Assembly: GCA_000333855.2 (NCBI GenBank)
Contig: CM007342.1
Coordinates: forward strand, 436,387 to 500,386
Direction of reading: 5' to 3'
DNA length: 64,000 nucleotides
Origin: Endotrypanum monterogeii
Lineage: Eukaryota > Euglenozoa > Kinetoplastea > Trypanosomatida > Trypanosomatidae
The translations under genes and the position numbers were made by a program. Below are positions 30,898 through 40,400 of the stretch, piece after piece; positions within the stretch are counted from its first letter, which is position 1; each line of letters begins with the position of its first letter. The notes beneath the pieces are model-generated. The model did not search any database. It saw only the letters and a list, made by a program, of their open reading frames with translations, and was not told the DNA's origin.

Positions 30898-31588
30898 ATG
30901 ACATCCGAAGCAGAGCCTGTGCGAATGCCCACGCGATACCACGAGCGATTTGGCCTCCCGTCCTTTGACGACACCATCTTCGTTGTCTTTGGGTACGGCT
31001 CCATCATGTGGAAGCAAAACTTCGAGTTTGATGCGGAATACGAGACCTACATCAAAGGCTACAAACGTGTGTTCTACCAGGGCTCACGGGATCACCGTGG
31101 CGTGCCTGGCAAGCCGGGTCGTGTTGTGACGCTCCTGCCCTCCGAAGACAAGGAGGAACGTGTGTACGGCAAGGCATACCAACTGCCAACGAACCCCGAA
31201 AAAGCTAAACGAAATATTTCAGTCGCTGGATGTGCGCGAACAGGGCGGGTATGAGCGTATTTTGGTGGCCATCTACGACGCCCACCAGCCACTGACGCCG
31301 GGCAGCGAAGATCACCCGTTGAGTTTGGCGGAAAAAGGTGTGGACACACGCGGAAGGGATGTGGTGTGTTTGTGCTACAACGCCACAGAGGACAACGCCG
31401 ACTACCTCGGTCCTGCATCAATGGAGAGCATGGCACGCCAAATACTGAACAGCAGAGGACCAAGCGGGACAAACCGGGAGTATTTATATAAACTTGCCCA
31501 TGCGCTTCGGGAAATGGGTGCGACTGACCCGCAGGTCTTCGAGCTTGCGGCGCTAGCGAAGCGCCTCGAGGTTGAATGCCCACCGTGA
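30898..31588 (+). pseudogene. ChaC-like gamma-glutamylcyclotransferase, copy 1, frameshifted
   Basis: The family cleaves gamma-glutamyl peptides such as glutathione to 5-oxoproline. The N-terminal part reads VFGYGSIMW and IKGYKRVFYQGS, the substrate-loop hallmarks. At about 31199-31203 there are five A where copy 2 has four. This shifts the frame, and translation stops at 31254 after 118 residues. The correct continuation lies in another frame to 31588, with LDVREQGGY (the region of the catalytic Glu), CYNATEDN, and NREYLYKLAHALREMG. With one A fewer the frame would run about 229 codons, the normal family length. The downstream part shows no other lesion, so a sequencing or assembly error in the homopolymer is as likely as a real pseudogene. 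Trypanothione metabolism makes glutathione turnover relevant here; that link is inference. Confidence 0.8.
30928..31219 (+). repeat. 292-bp tract near-identical to 32659-32949 (copy 1)
   Basis: Direct reading shows identity from CCCACGCGATACC to GAAATATTT between the two ChaC-like genes, apart from one extra A in this copy. The copies lie 1731 bp apart in the same orientation. Outside the tract the genes are diverged. Confidence 0.9.
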
Positions 31589-32415
31589 TCACGGAGAAAT
31601 GCTCTGAGATGTTTTTTTTATTTTTATTAAACCAATTGTAGAGCATCACAGAGTCTCTCCTCAACCCACGTTTGGCATCAGTGACGCGTGATCAGCGACG
31701 GTGTGCGGTGCCCATCTATTGATACACCAAGTAGGCAAAAAAAAACAGAAAAAAAAGATGCAGTTTTTTTTTTTTTTTGTGCTGCCCTTGCCTCGTGTGT
31801 TTCGTCTTGTGTCGTATGGACGGAGAAAAAAAAAAAAAGCGAAGGGCTTGATTGAGCATTAGAGTTCCCGCGCGACCACCCGCCTTTCTCGGTCCCTTTC
31901 TGGAGCTGGATTATCCCTCACCCCCTCGATAGGGTTGGTATCACCCTGTTCTGATGAGGAAGTGGTGCTCTGCGTGTCTCTGTCCCCTCCTCCCCTCTCC
32001 TCCCCCCCCCCCTCGACCCTCGCACAAACTAGTTGGGGTGTCAACATGTACCTGTCTGTAGAAGTACGTGTAAGAGAGGGAGGAGTCGCAGTATCAGACT
32101 CCGCTGCGCACCCGTCTTCTCTGTACCATTCTCCCTACCGTGCCACTGAAAAGGTGGGTTTGTCCCTTGGGCATCAACACTCACCAATTCTATCTCTTCT
32201 CTACCCCTCTCATTTTTTGTTTCTTCGTCATTTCAGGTCATACGCCAGTATCGACATAAGGGAGAAAACAAAATAAGATTTTCGTTGTTCTTCAAAATCT
32301 CTGAGTCTGACGGACCCCTCCCCTTCGTGTTCTTTTCTCGCCGACTCGCTCAAACGAAAAAAAAAAAATAGGCCAGTGCCTGCCTCGCTGACCTGCGAAG
32401 AACTTCTGACTTCTC
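31589..32415. other. Intergenic spacer between the ChaC-like genes
   Basis: No gene seen. It holds multiple A and T homopolymers near 31737-31780 and 31826-31838, a CT/C tract near 31985-32012, a further CT-rich stretch near 32315-32345, and an A12 run near 32357-32368 followed by an AG. The next ATG is 32416. Confidence 0.7.
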
Positions 32416-33474
32416 ATGGGTTCCCTCCCCACCCCCCTTTCTCCTCTTATGCACTACGAGGGTCGTAGTTTCACCCCTCCTGACTCTGCAATGGTCGGCA
32501 TGCCAAGCGCTGGCATTGCCGCCTCTGTCGACCGTCTTTACGGCGCTCGCCACCTGACAACCGAGGCGTCCGTGGTCAACTCGAGTGACGTTATGTCTCA
32601 CCGAAGGATCGTGCGGAGCCAGTCCGGAGTATGGGAACAACCGAGCACTGTGCCCGCCCCCACGCGATACCACGAGCGATTTGGCCTCCCGTCCTTTGAC
32701 GACACCATCTTCGTTGTCTTTGGGTACGGCTCCATCATGTGGAAGCAAAACTTCGAGTTTGATGCGGAATACGAGACCTACATCAAAGGCTACAAACGTG
32801 TGTTCTACCAGGGCTCACGGGATCACCGTGGCGTGCCTGGCAAGCCGGGTCGTGTTGTGACGCTCCTGCCCTCCGAAGACAAGGAGGAACGTGTGTACGG
32901 CAAGGCATACCAACTGCCAACGAACCCCGAAAAGCTAAACGAAATATTTACCGCCCTCGAATCCCGTGAAAAGGGGTACGACCGTGTGCAACTGACACTG
33001 TTCAATGCACGCACAAGTACCTCAATCTCCCCAACGGGAAAACCAGGGCTGGTGGAACCGCTTTCTAAATCCTTCAGGACGGAATCCTCCGGACAATGCG
33101 CGCAGCCGAAGCGTCAGTGCTCCTCGGACTTTGCAGCCGGTGACGTAGAGGAGGTACTGGACATCTTCAGCCACCCGAACGTACCAGCGGTGCTTCCCCA
33201 TAAGAACGTCATGTACATGTGCTATATTGCAACAGAGCAAAACGAAACCTATGTCGGGGAGGCCTCGATGGAGGTGATGGCGACGGAGATCTTGAGGTGC
33301 GCCGGCTCTAGCGGCTCGAATCGTGAGTATCTTTTTTTCCTCGCTGACTCCCTTCGAGCGATGGGGGTGACCGACGCACACGTCTTCGAGCTGGACGCAG
33401 TCGCGAAGCGTATGCTGCAAGGCCGCGAAACTGAATTTGCCGAGGGCGCGAAGCGAGTATCCCTGAAGTCCTGA
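32416..33474 (+). CDS. ChaC-like gamma-glutamylcyclotransferase, copy 2, with N-terminal extension
   Basis: A 352-residue intact paralogue. Residues 1-81 form an extension absent from copy 1, rich in Ser, Pro and Ala and without a clear targeting signal. The catalytic domain begins at PTRYHERFGLP (82 onwards). It contains VFGYGSIMW, the GYKRVFYQGS loop and GRVVTLLP. ALESREKGYDRV holds the expected catalytic Glu. An insertion of ~45 residues follows this, before NVMYMCYIATEQN and NREYLFFLADSLRAMG. Residues 82-178 are encoded by the tract shared with copy 1. The first ATG after the candidate acceptor is 32416; a later ATG, such as 32491, would shorten the extension. It probably acts in the cytosol on glutathione-type peptides; substrate not proven. 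Confidence 0.87.
   Translation: MGSLPTPLSPLMHYEGRSFTPPDSAMVGMPSAGIAASVDRLYGARHLTTEASVVNSSDVMSHRRIVRSQSGVWEQPSTVPAPTRYHERFGLPSFDDTIFVVFGYGSIMWKQNFEFDAEYETYIKGYKRVFYQGSRDHRGVPGKPGRVVTLLPSEDKEERVYGKAYQLPTNPEKLNEIFTALESREKGYDRVQLTLFNARTSTSISPTGKPGLVEPLSKSFRTESSGQCAQPKRQCSSDFAAGDVEEVLDIFSHPNVPAVLPHKNVMYMCYIATEQNETYVGEASMEVMATEILRCAGSSGSNREYLFFLADSLRAMGVTDAHVFELDAVAKRMLQGRETEFAEGAKRVSLKS
32659..32949 (+). repeat. 291-bp tract near-identical to 30928-31219 (copy 2)
   Basis: Second member of the shared tract, encoding residues 82-178 of the intact ChaC-like gene. It has four A at the site where copy 1 has five. Confidence 0.9.
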
Positions 33475-34754
33475 AGAAAAAGAAACTTCCGCACCCGGGG
33501 CGATATCCTCTTGTTCTATGAGCCCAGCTGCTGGTCCTCCTCCTGGTGGAGGTGAGGGCTCCTTCAGATGACGAGGGCTAACCGCAACGTTGCAGGGGGG
33601 GGGGAAGGGGAGCTGGCACCGCACTCTATGAAGTATGTTAAGAGCGTCCGGTCCCCCCCCCCCCCTCCCCCCATGTCCTTCAGATACGGTGGTCGTCAGC
33701 AAATTCGCATGGGCCGGTGTTTGGCCTCCGAGATGTTTTTTCCCCATCAGCATGATGTCCGGAGCACCTCACTAGAAATATTGAGGGAACTCTGTAAATA
33801 CATTTCTCGCCGAGCCCACACGCACCCCACACAGAGAGAGGAAGAGGACTCTGTCGAAGGAATGTGTGTGTTTGTGTGCATACTCGTCGGGAAGAGGGCG
33901 TACACGCACGTGGCACCAGAGACTCGCCGAGCAGCGCCTTTGTTTTTTTTTTTTGTGTGTGTGTGTTTTTCGACACCAACGAAAACGAATGAATGAGGAG
34001 AGCGATTCTCACCCTCAACTAGTTCCCGCCTTGCGACGTGATCTCGACCCCTGAAAGGACCCAACACCTAAGGTGAGCAGGACCGTATATGCGCGCGAAG
34101 CGTCTAAGAGATTCGTGCCCACGTCCCCCGTCTCACCTCACCTCACGTACGCCATTGAAAGGAAAAATGTTTAGATGTTTTTTTGCCTCAAGGCACCCCC
34201 GACCTTCACCCATGTGGGGTCGACATTGCGTGTGTCGGGAAGGTGGGAAGAACGCCCTGAATCCAACCACCACCGAGTCCTGCGGACCTCTCCACGAGGA
34301 CCTGTGCACCCTCTGCATATGACATAGGGGGGGGGGGAGGAGGAGGGGTGCACAAACTATACGCGCAAGTATAGGATTTGCGAGGAGTTCTAACCTGATG
34401 CTAATCCATTGTCGTCTTCGGTGGACTCAGGAGGATGCAGACTTCACCGGGTCATACCATGCAGTCTGCCCTAGTCCCTCTGAACCCTATAGCGGGAGTG
34501 GGCATCAGAGGAAAAGAAAGCACCAACCAGCATACCTCGTGAGACACAGATGTTTTATCCAAAGCCGAGATGCAGTAAAAGAAAAAAAAAAGATCAATGT
34601 TGGATGTGAGCTGTGTGCGCCTAGTTTTGGGGGGGAGGCGTGGACACGCACCCGTGCATAATACCTAATATGCCTTAGCTTGCACGTGCGCTAACTTAAA
34701 CACAAGAGTGAGGAAGACAGAAGGAACATCATGCCCTACATAACTGCCGGCTTG

Positions 34755-34820
34755 GCTGAAATAAACTGACCCTCACCCATCATCCTCCCCCTAATACTAG
34801 TTTAGTGTGTTTTCCTCTGA

Positions 34821-34864
<44 letters not shown>

Positions 34865-35081
34865 TACGAGAGAGGAGGGGAGGGGGGGACGACGACGTAA
34901 CAACACGTCCGCCCTACCCACCCTACCTACCTCGTCCGCCTACTGGTTCGTTTCTTACGTTTCGTTTCGTTNNNNNNNNNNNNNNNNNNNNCGTACGTAA
35001 ACTAACGTAACCGTACCTACCCTACCTACACTACTCCCCTACCTACTACTTAGTTAGTGTTTCGTTCTTCGTGTGTGTGTA

Positions 35082-35117
<36 letters not shown>

Positions 35118-35210
35118 TCAGAGAGAGAGGGGGGGGGCAAGCGTACAACACTGCCCTCACCCCTCACCTCTGCCACTGTGTTTCATTTCGTCTGTTTTTT
35201 TTTTCTGTTG
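34755..35210. other. Assembly gap (N20 at 34972-34991) with mutually similar noisy flanks
   Basis: Twenty N sit between two stretches that look like copies of one sequence. The clean left part (about 34755-34860: TAAACTGACCC..., ACTAGTTTAGTG, then (TA)n) is echoed in degraded form at 34992-35112. The clean right part (35112-35200: CAGAGAGAGAGGGG..., then TTTCATTTCGT) is echoed in degraded form at 34860-34971. The degraded copies carry extra ACGT-like bases, as unreliable read ends do. Confidence 0.7.
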
Positions 35211-36753
35211 CTGCAAATGCTTCGTTATCTGCTTTACACACTTCACATTGTTTTTTTTTTTTCGTGTATGTATTTTGGTGTGTGCGTTGCGCATTCCTTT
35301 TCCCCTCTCCTCCTTGTACTTACTTTTGAGAGGGAGGGGGGAAATGAATGAATGCATGCATGAACGAAACCTCGAAAAGAGGCAATGGATCCCAGCTCAC
35401 ACCCGTGCATGTATCTGTGTATCTGAGAAGGGGCCGAGAGTGTTACGTATGCATCTACGCCGTTACAGATATAACATAGAAAGAGGTTTTAAATGTCTCC
35501 AAACTTTCGAGACATGCGTATCTTTTTTTTTCGCATCCCATCCAAAGAATTTTTTTTTTAATGTACACAATCAGCATCCGACATGTTTTTGTTAATTTTT
35601 TGCTGTTGTTGTTGGACTTCCTTTTTTTCTGTGTGTGTATGTAACTCGGGCGTGTGTCCAGTTGCTAATAAATGCGCTCTCCCTTGCTTCTGCATACAGT
35701 GATGATCGTCATCGAAGACGTCGGTGGTGGTGACGACGACACGCGCTGTTCTTTTGCTGTTTCCGTTGCTTCGCAGCTGCCGATCGTTAGTGGGACCCTC
35801 TGAAGCGTGGGTGACACTGAGTGAACAGCATCGATATACTTCACAGCATATGTGGGTGTATAGTAAGAAAACTGTTTTTTTTTTGTTATTATTGCTTTTT
35901 CGTGGGGTGGATAATGAAAGGATGTAGAACCTTATCGTCCTGTCCTCGCTCTTCCCTAATTGCGGGCGTACGAGGAAGAAATGTGCACAGCACCCTATAA
36001 AATAATAAGAGGAGGTGAAGAAAGCTGTAGTCCGAGCCTCCGCAAAGCCCTGAAAGGAGTGTCGGCAATGGTTCGTGTAGTGTCCACACACAGGTAGGAA
36101 GAGGGTGAGAAGGGTGGGGGGGCATACACCCCCCCCCACCCACACACACACACTCCTGTATGCCGCGTTTACCATCACCTTTGTTTTTAGTGAGTAGATC
36201 TATGTATATTTATATATATACATATATATTTAATACACCTCAAGGACATCCAGGTATCTGTGTCCAGCAGGTTGCATGTTGCTGAAGTTTGTATCTTTTT
36301 TTTTTTAAGTGCGTGTGTGTGTCTGTAAATAAGAGCACATTTTTTTTCCTGTGTGCAGTCATCCGGATTATCACTTCCTAACTCAGGTCGATAATCGTGT
36401 AGTGCCTCCCCGCCACCCGCCACCCGCCCCCCCTCCCCGACCTCTCGCCGTCTCCCTTGTTCCTCTTCGCGGAGGCTCGAATGTGCAACCCCTCCCTCCA
36501 TCCTTTTTTTTATGTCGAGTGTATGTTTCTTTCCCGTTTCGGTTTACCAGTATCTCGTTCGGCTTCACATCCCTACCTTTCTCTTACATCATGTTTTGTT
36601 TGTTTGTGGGGAAAAGTTGATGGCGGCAGCAGTGCGTGCATCTGTGCTTCTGCACAGAAAAAAAAAAATCTTCTCCCTCTCCCTCCCACCCTCTGTGTCC
36701 GCTAAGCTGCACCAAAAGGGAGGGGGAGTGAAAATTATTTCTGTCGATAGCAG

Positions 36754-36767
36754 ATACACATATACCT

Positions 36768-36811
<44 letters not shown>

Positions 36812-36850
36812 TATGAATATATATGTGTGTGTGTGTAGGTATATATGTAT
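36754..36850. repeat. Imperfect palindrome of (CA)n(TA)n(TG)n
   Basis: CATATACCTACACACA... on the left is mirrored by ...GTGTGTAGGTATATATG on the right, around a (TA)n core and a TTATGAAT centre. The unique CCTA/TAGG steps at both ends pair, so this is more than chance simple repeats. It can form a long hairpin or cruciform. Confidence 0.75.
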
Positions 36851-37209
36851 GCATGTATGTATGAAAATAACCCACATCAGAAGCCCTGGAGGGCGTCTCT
36901 GATGGCTGTCGCTGTTGCAGACGAATAACCCTGAAGAAATGGAGTTGGGGACGAAGGTCATGACCTTGGTGCTCACCATTTCTATCTATGTATATAGATA
37001 TATATATATATATATATATATCAACATGTGCACACTAGAGCTTCATCTCTCCCCCTACCGCCCCCCCCCCTCTCACCTCAGGGCGTCTTCTGACGTAGCC
37101 CGAAACCTGACACGACCCAATTCTGCCTTGGCTCATGTGAAGTCGACAAGCTACTGCTGTTTCTTCGTGGGTAAAACACCTTCATCGACGGGGTAGCTGC
37201 CTACGCCTC

Positions 37210-37302
37210 TTCTAGTACCCTCCCCCCTCCCTTCCCCTCCCTTCTTCTCCTCCCCCCCTTTTGCATCACATACCCCATTCACATTACAACGGCGAATATC
37301 AG
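37210..37302 (+). promoter_or_regulatory. Polypyrimidine tract and candidate splice acceptor for the large WD40 gene
   Basis: A ~50-nt CT/C tract is followed, after some A/C-rich bases, by ATCAG (AG at 37301-37302). The first ATG after it is 37419, supporting that start. Another AG near 37375 could also be used. Confidence 0.45.
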
Positions 37303-37418
37303 GTAAAGCGCGCTAGAAGTCAACCCTACGGAGCACCGACATCGCCCTATCTCAATTCCCTAACGGTGTTGGCAGGTGCGACCACAACCCCGCCTCCCAC
37401 ACCGACGCAATTGCCACT

Positions 37419-40400
37419 ATGCACGACGGCACATCACAGCAGCCATGTCCGTTGCCAACACAAGTTAACCGCGCCCGTCGTGCAGAATTACGCCTGCGCA
37501 GTGTCCTCCAACGATTAAACGAGTTGCAGGAAAGGGGGGACAATTGTGAACGGCAACACCACGACCTGGCCGCTGACGCACCAGAGTCCATGAGAAGCCT
37601 GCCCCAGATGTCCTCACCTCCATCTGAATACCACAACCTCGTATCACCCGCAACAACCGCAGAGGTCTCGTCGTCCCCCTGCCCATTGGTCTTCGAGTGG
37701 ACTATGCCTTCATTGACGCAACGCGTGCAACAAAAGATGGCGCGTGATGCGCTTCGCAAGCAGCGCCGCGATGCTCGCAAGGCAGCAACGGCAGCATCAA
37801 CGACGGCAACGGCATCCGCTACGGCGGCAGAAATGGTGCGTAACGCTCTGTCGCAGCCCCTAGGCGCCGTGGCCGTGCGCTTCCTCTCAGCGGCCGCATC
37901 CGGTGCTCCATTGCGCTTCCCAGATGTGACTACTGCCGATGGTCTCGCAAGAAACGGGCCTGCCCCATCGCCGTCATTGCCTCCTCAGGTAAGCCGAAGC
38001 GCACATGCGCAGCCGGTCGCCAACACCACCCCAGTCCCCTACTCGTGCATGACCCAACAGCAAACAGACAGGGATAAGCATCCTGCGTCACCCACTCCTG
38101 CAAGCAACATAGCCACAATGTCCATTCTCACGTCTCCCCAGCGCATCGGACGTCAACCTTCGCGTTCCTCCTGTTCTCACCACGACCACCACCAAGGTCG
38201 TGATACGATGGCCTCCGCCTCTCCTACCTCGCGAAACAGCGCTGATAGAAAATCGATCCCCCGGGCCCTGCCACTGCCGACGTCGCCCCCGACAGGTAGC
38301 ACAGCAAGTCCTCTCTCCCCATACCACGTCTCACCCCGTCACCCGAGTGAAGACGACCGCTGCCGCTACCGTCGAGAATATCGCCATCACCACCACCATC
38401 GGCAGCGTCGGGGTGCTAGCGGGAATATGGAGGACCCACTCGCGCCCACCCAAAACTCTCGTGTTGCCTCGGTATCCAAGCACAAGCCCCTGCCCGCGCC
38501 TTTAGGACATCAGGACGGCTCCCCCAAGACCAACAGATCGCAGTCCGCTGGTGTCATTGGTGAGGGCTCCATCAGTCTCCTTGCACGGACACTGCGCGAG
38601 GTGAGTACTGCAGCATTCTCGACCCCGTCTCAAGCTAGGAATGAGGAGGGACGCCTCCCCGCCGCCCATCACTGCCACCGCGCGCGCCACTACAACTGCA
38701 GTCATCTTAGTGGAGAACCCCAGCGGGAAAAAAGAACTTCCAACGTCGGTGGTAAGGTCCCCAGCGCCGCGGATCAGCGCTTGCTCAACTCCCCATGCAT
38801 GAGTTCAACGTCCAGCTACGGCAACTGGAGTGAGAGCGAGGGCTCATGGAGCAGCAGGAGGTCACCGACGTCATTGGCACACATGGTCCGCTCGCCCCCA
38901 TCGGAACTATTCACACCTCTCACCATCCCCAGAAACGACCGCTACGACCCGCACGCGCCGCTGCTACCCCTCATGTCGTGCTACGGAGACACTCCCACGC
39001 GCGAGGTTCTCTCCCACGTGCCATCCACATCAACCCAGTGTACCGCAGACCGCTCCTCAACATCGGTGTCGTCGGAGTGGACCCTGGAGTCATCGAGCAC
39101 GGGCGCAGCCTTCGCTGTCGCAGCATCCGCGTCGGCTGCTGACCTGTGCGTCAGGGACGCACAGGAAAAACCTCTGAAGACGGCCGACCCCGGAAATGCC
39201 TCGAGCAAGACCGTGGGGGGGCCGCGTCAATCAGATGTTCATGATCACCACCAGGCAATACCGCGCTCTCCCATCAGCAACACCCAGCTAAGCTACGGTG
39301 CGGAGATGGATGCTATTGCACGTGGAGTAGTAGCGCCATATGTCTCATACCTCTTCTCGCCCGAGGCGCGAGTTACTGACCTCTGTCATATGAAAAGTCG
39401 AGTGGGCTGTAGCGGACCAACGTCGCGGCTGGGGGCAACGTGTGTGGGATTCTCGCGCACCTCAGACGTGTATTTGGTAGGGACGACGTCAGGAGTTCTC
39501 TGGAAGGTCCCCGTCGGTGGCGACTCCGAGGTGGTTCTAGCGACGCCCCTCGGTAGTCTCTGGCCTCCACACGCACCAGCAAGCCCGAAGCCTACAGTCT
39601 CCGGCATTACTGTGGGGGTAGGGGACCCTGCAGGTACAGCCAGCGATGCGCCGGGCGGCGGTGACTCAACGCTGCCGCCTGTACCGCTCCACGGCCACAC
39701 AGCAGCCATTCTATCCATCACCTTCAACGACGACGACTCCCTATTCGCAACGACGGGAATGGATGGATGTGTTATTGTTTGGAACGCCAGCACGAGCGCG
39801 AAGCTTCGTCGTATCAACTCGGTATGGGCCTCCTCCTCATCGCAGTCATCATCTTGGCTGCCGGTCCCCACCAATGGTGGCGTAGACACGACGGCCAGTC
39901 AACGTGCACCGCACCTCGTCTGCTTCATGCCGCAGAACAACAACTATCTCCTCGTGAGCTACGTCGGCAGCAGTGAGCTACATCTTTACAATAGTTCCAC
40001 CGGACTACCTGTGACGAACGTCGCAGGCGCCGGCACCGCACGCGCTCCTGCACGTAAAACGAGCCTGCGGTGCCGAGATGCTGCAAGGAAGCATGTCACC
40101 AACAGTCACATCGCTGGTGACAGCCCCGTCCCTGCCGCGCCGTCCAGGGCCATCACTGCCCTTGCTGTCAATCCAGTTTCGTCGCCTTTCTTTTTATCGG
40201 GCGACGCTAGCGGCACTGTTGCGCTGTGGACATACCGTGCCGGCGACCTCGCGATAGTACCGACCTTGCGTGCAACCACCTTGGTCGGCAACAGCAGCGG
40301 CCAGCACGCTCGGCCACGGCCCTCCGTGGTCGATCCCCCTCGTCAAGGTACCCTCGGCAGTGCCGGCAACGGTCTTGAAGGGACTCGTCTCTTTCCGCAG

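Larger units (their letters stand above)
33475..37418. other. 3.9-kb gene-free region containing an assembly gap
   Basis: No supported gene on either strand; the open frames present (for example 34398-34661 and 35558-36178 minus) are short, run through repeats and show no recognisable protein. It contains many homopolymers, two near-equal (TA)n blocks either side of the N gap, a palindromic (CA)n(TA)n(TG)n block at 36754-36850, a (TA)n near 37002-37021, and a strong CT/C tract near 37210-37260. It is two to four times longer than most other spacers here. Confidence 0.7.

Noticed and set aside
35558..36178. 206-codon minus-strand open frame in the gene-free region
   Set aside because: It is on the opposite strand to the block and rich in repeat-derived residues; probably chance.
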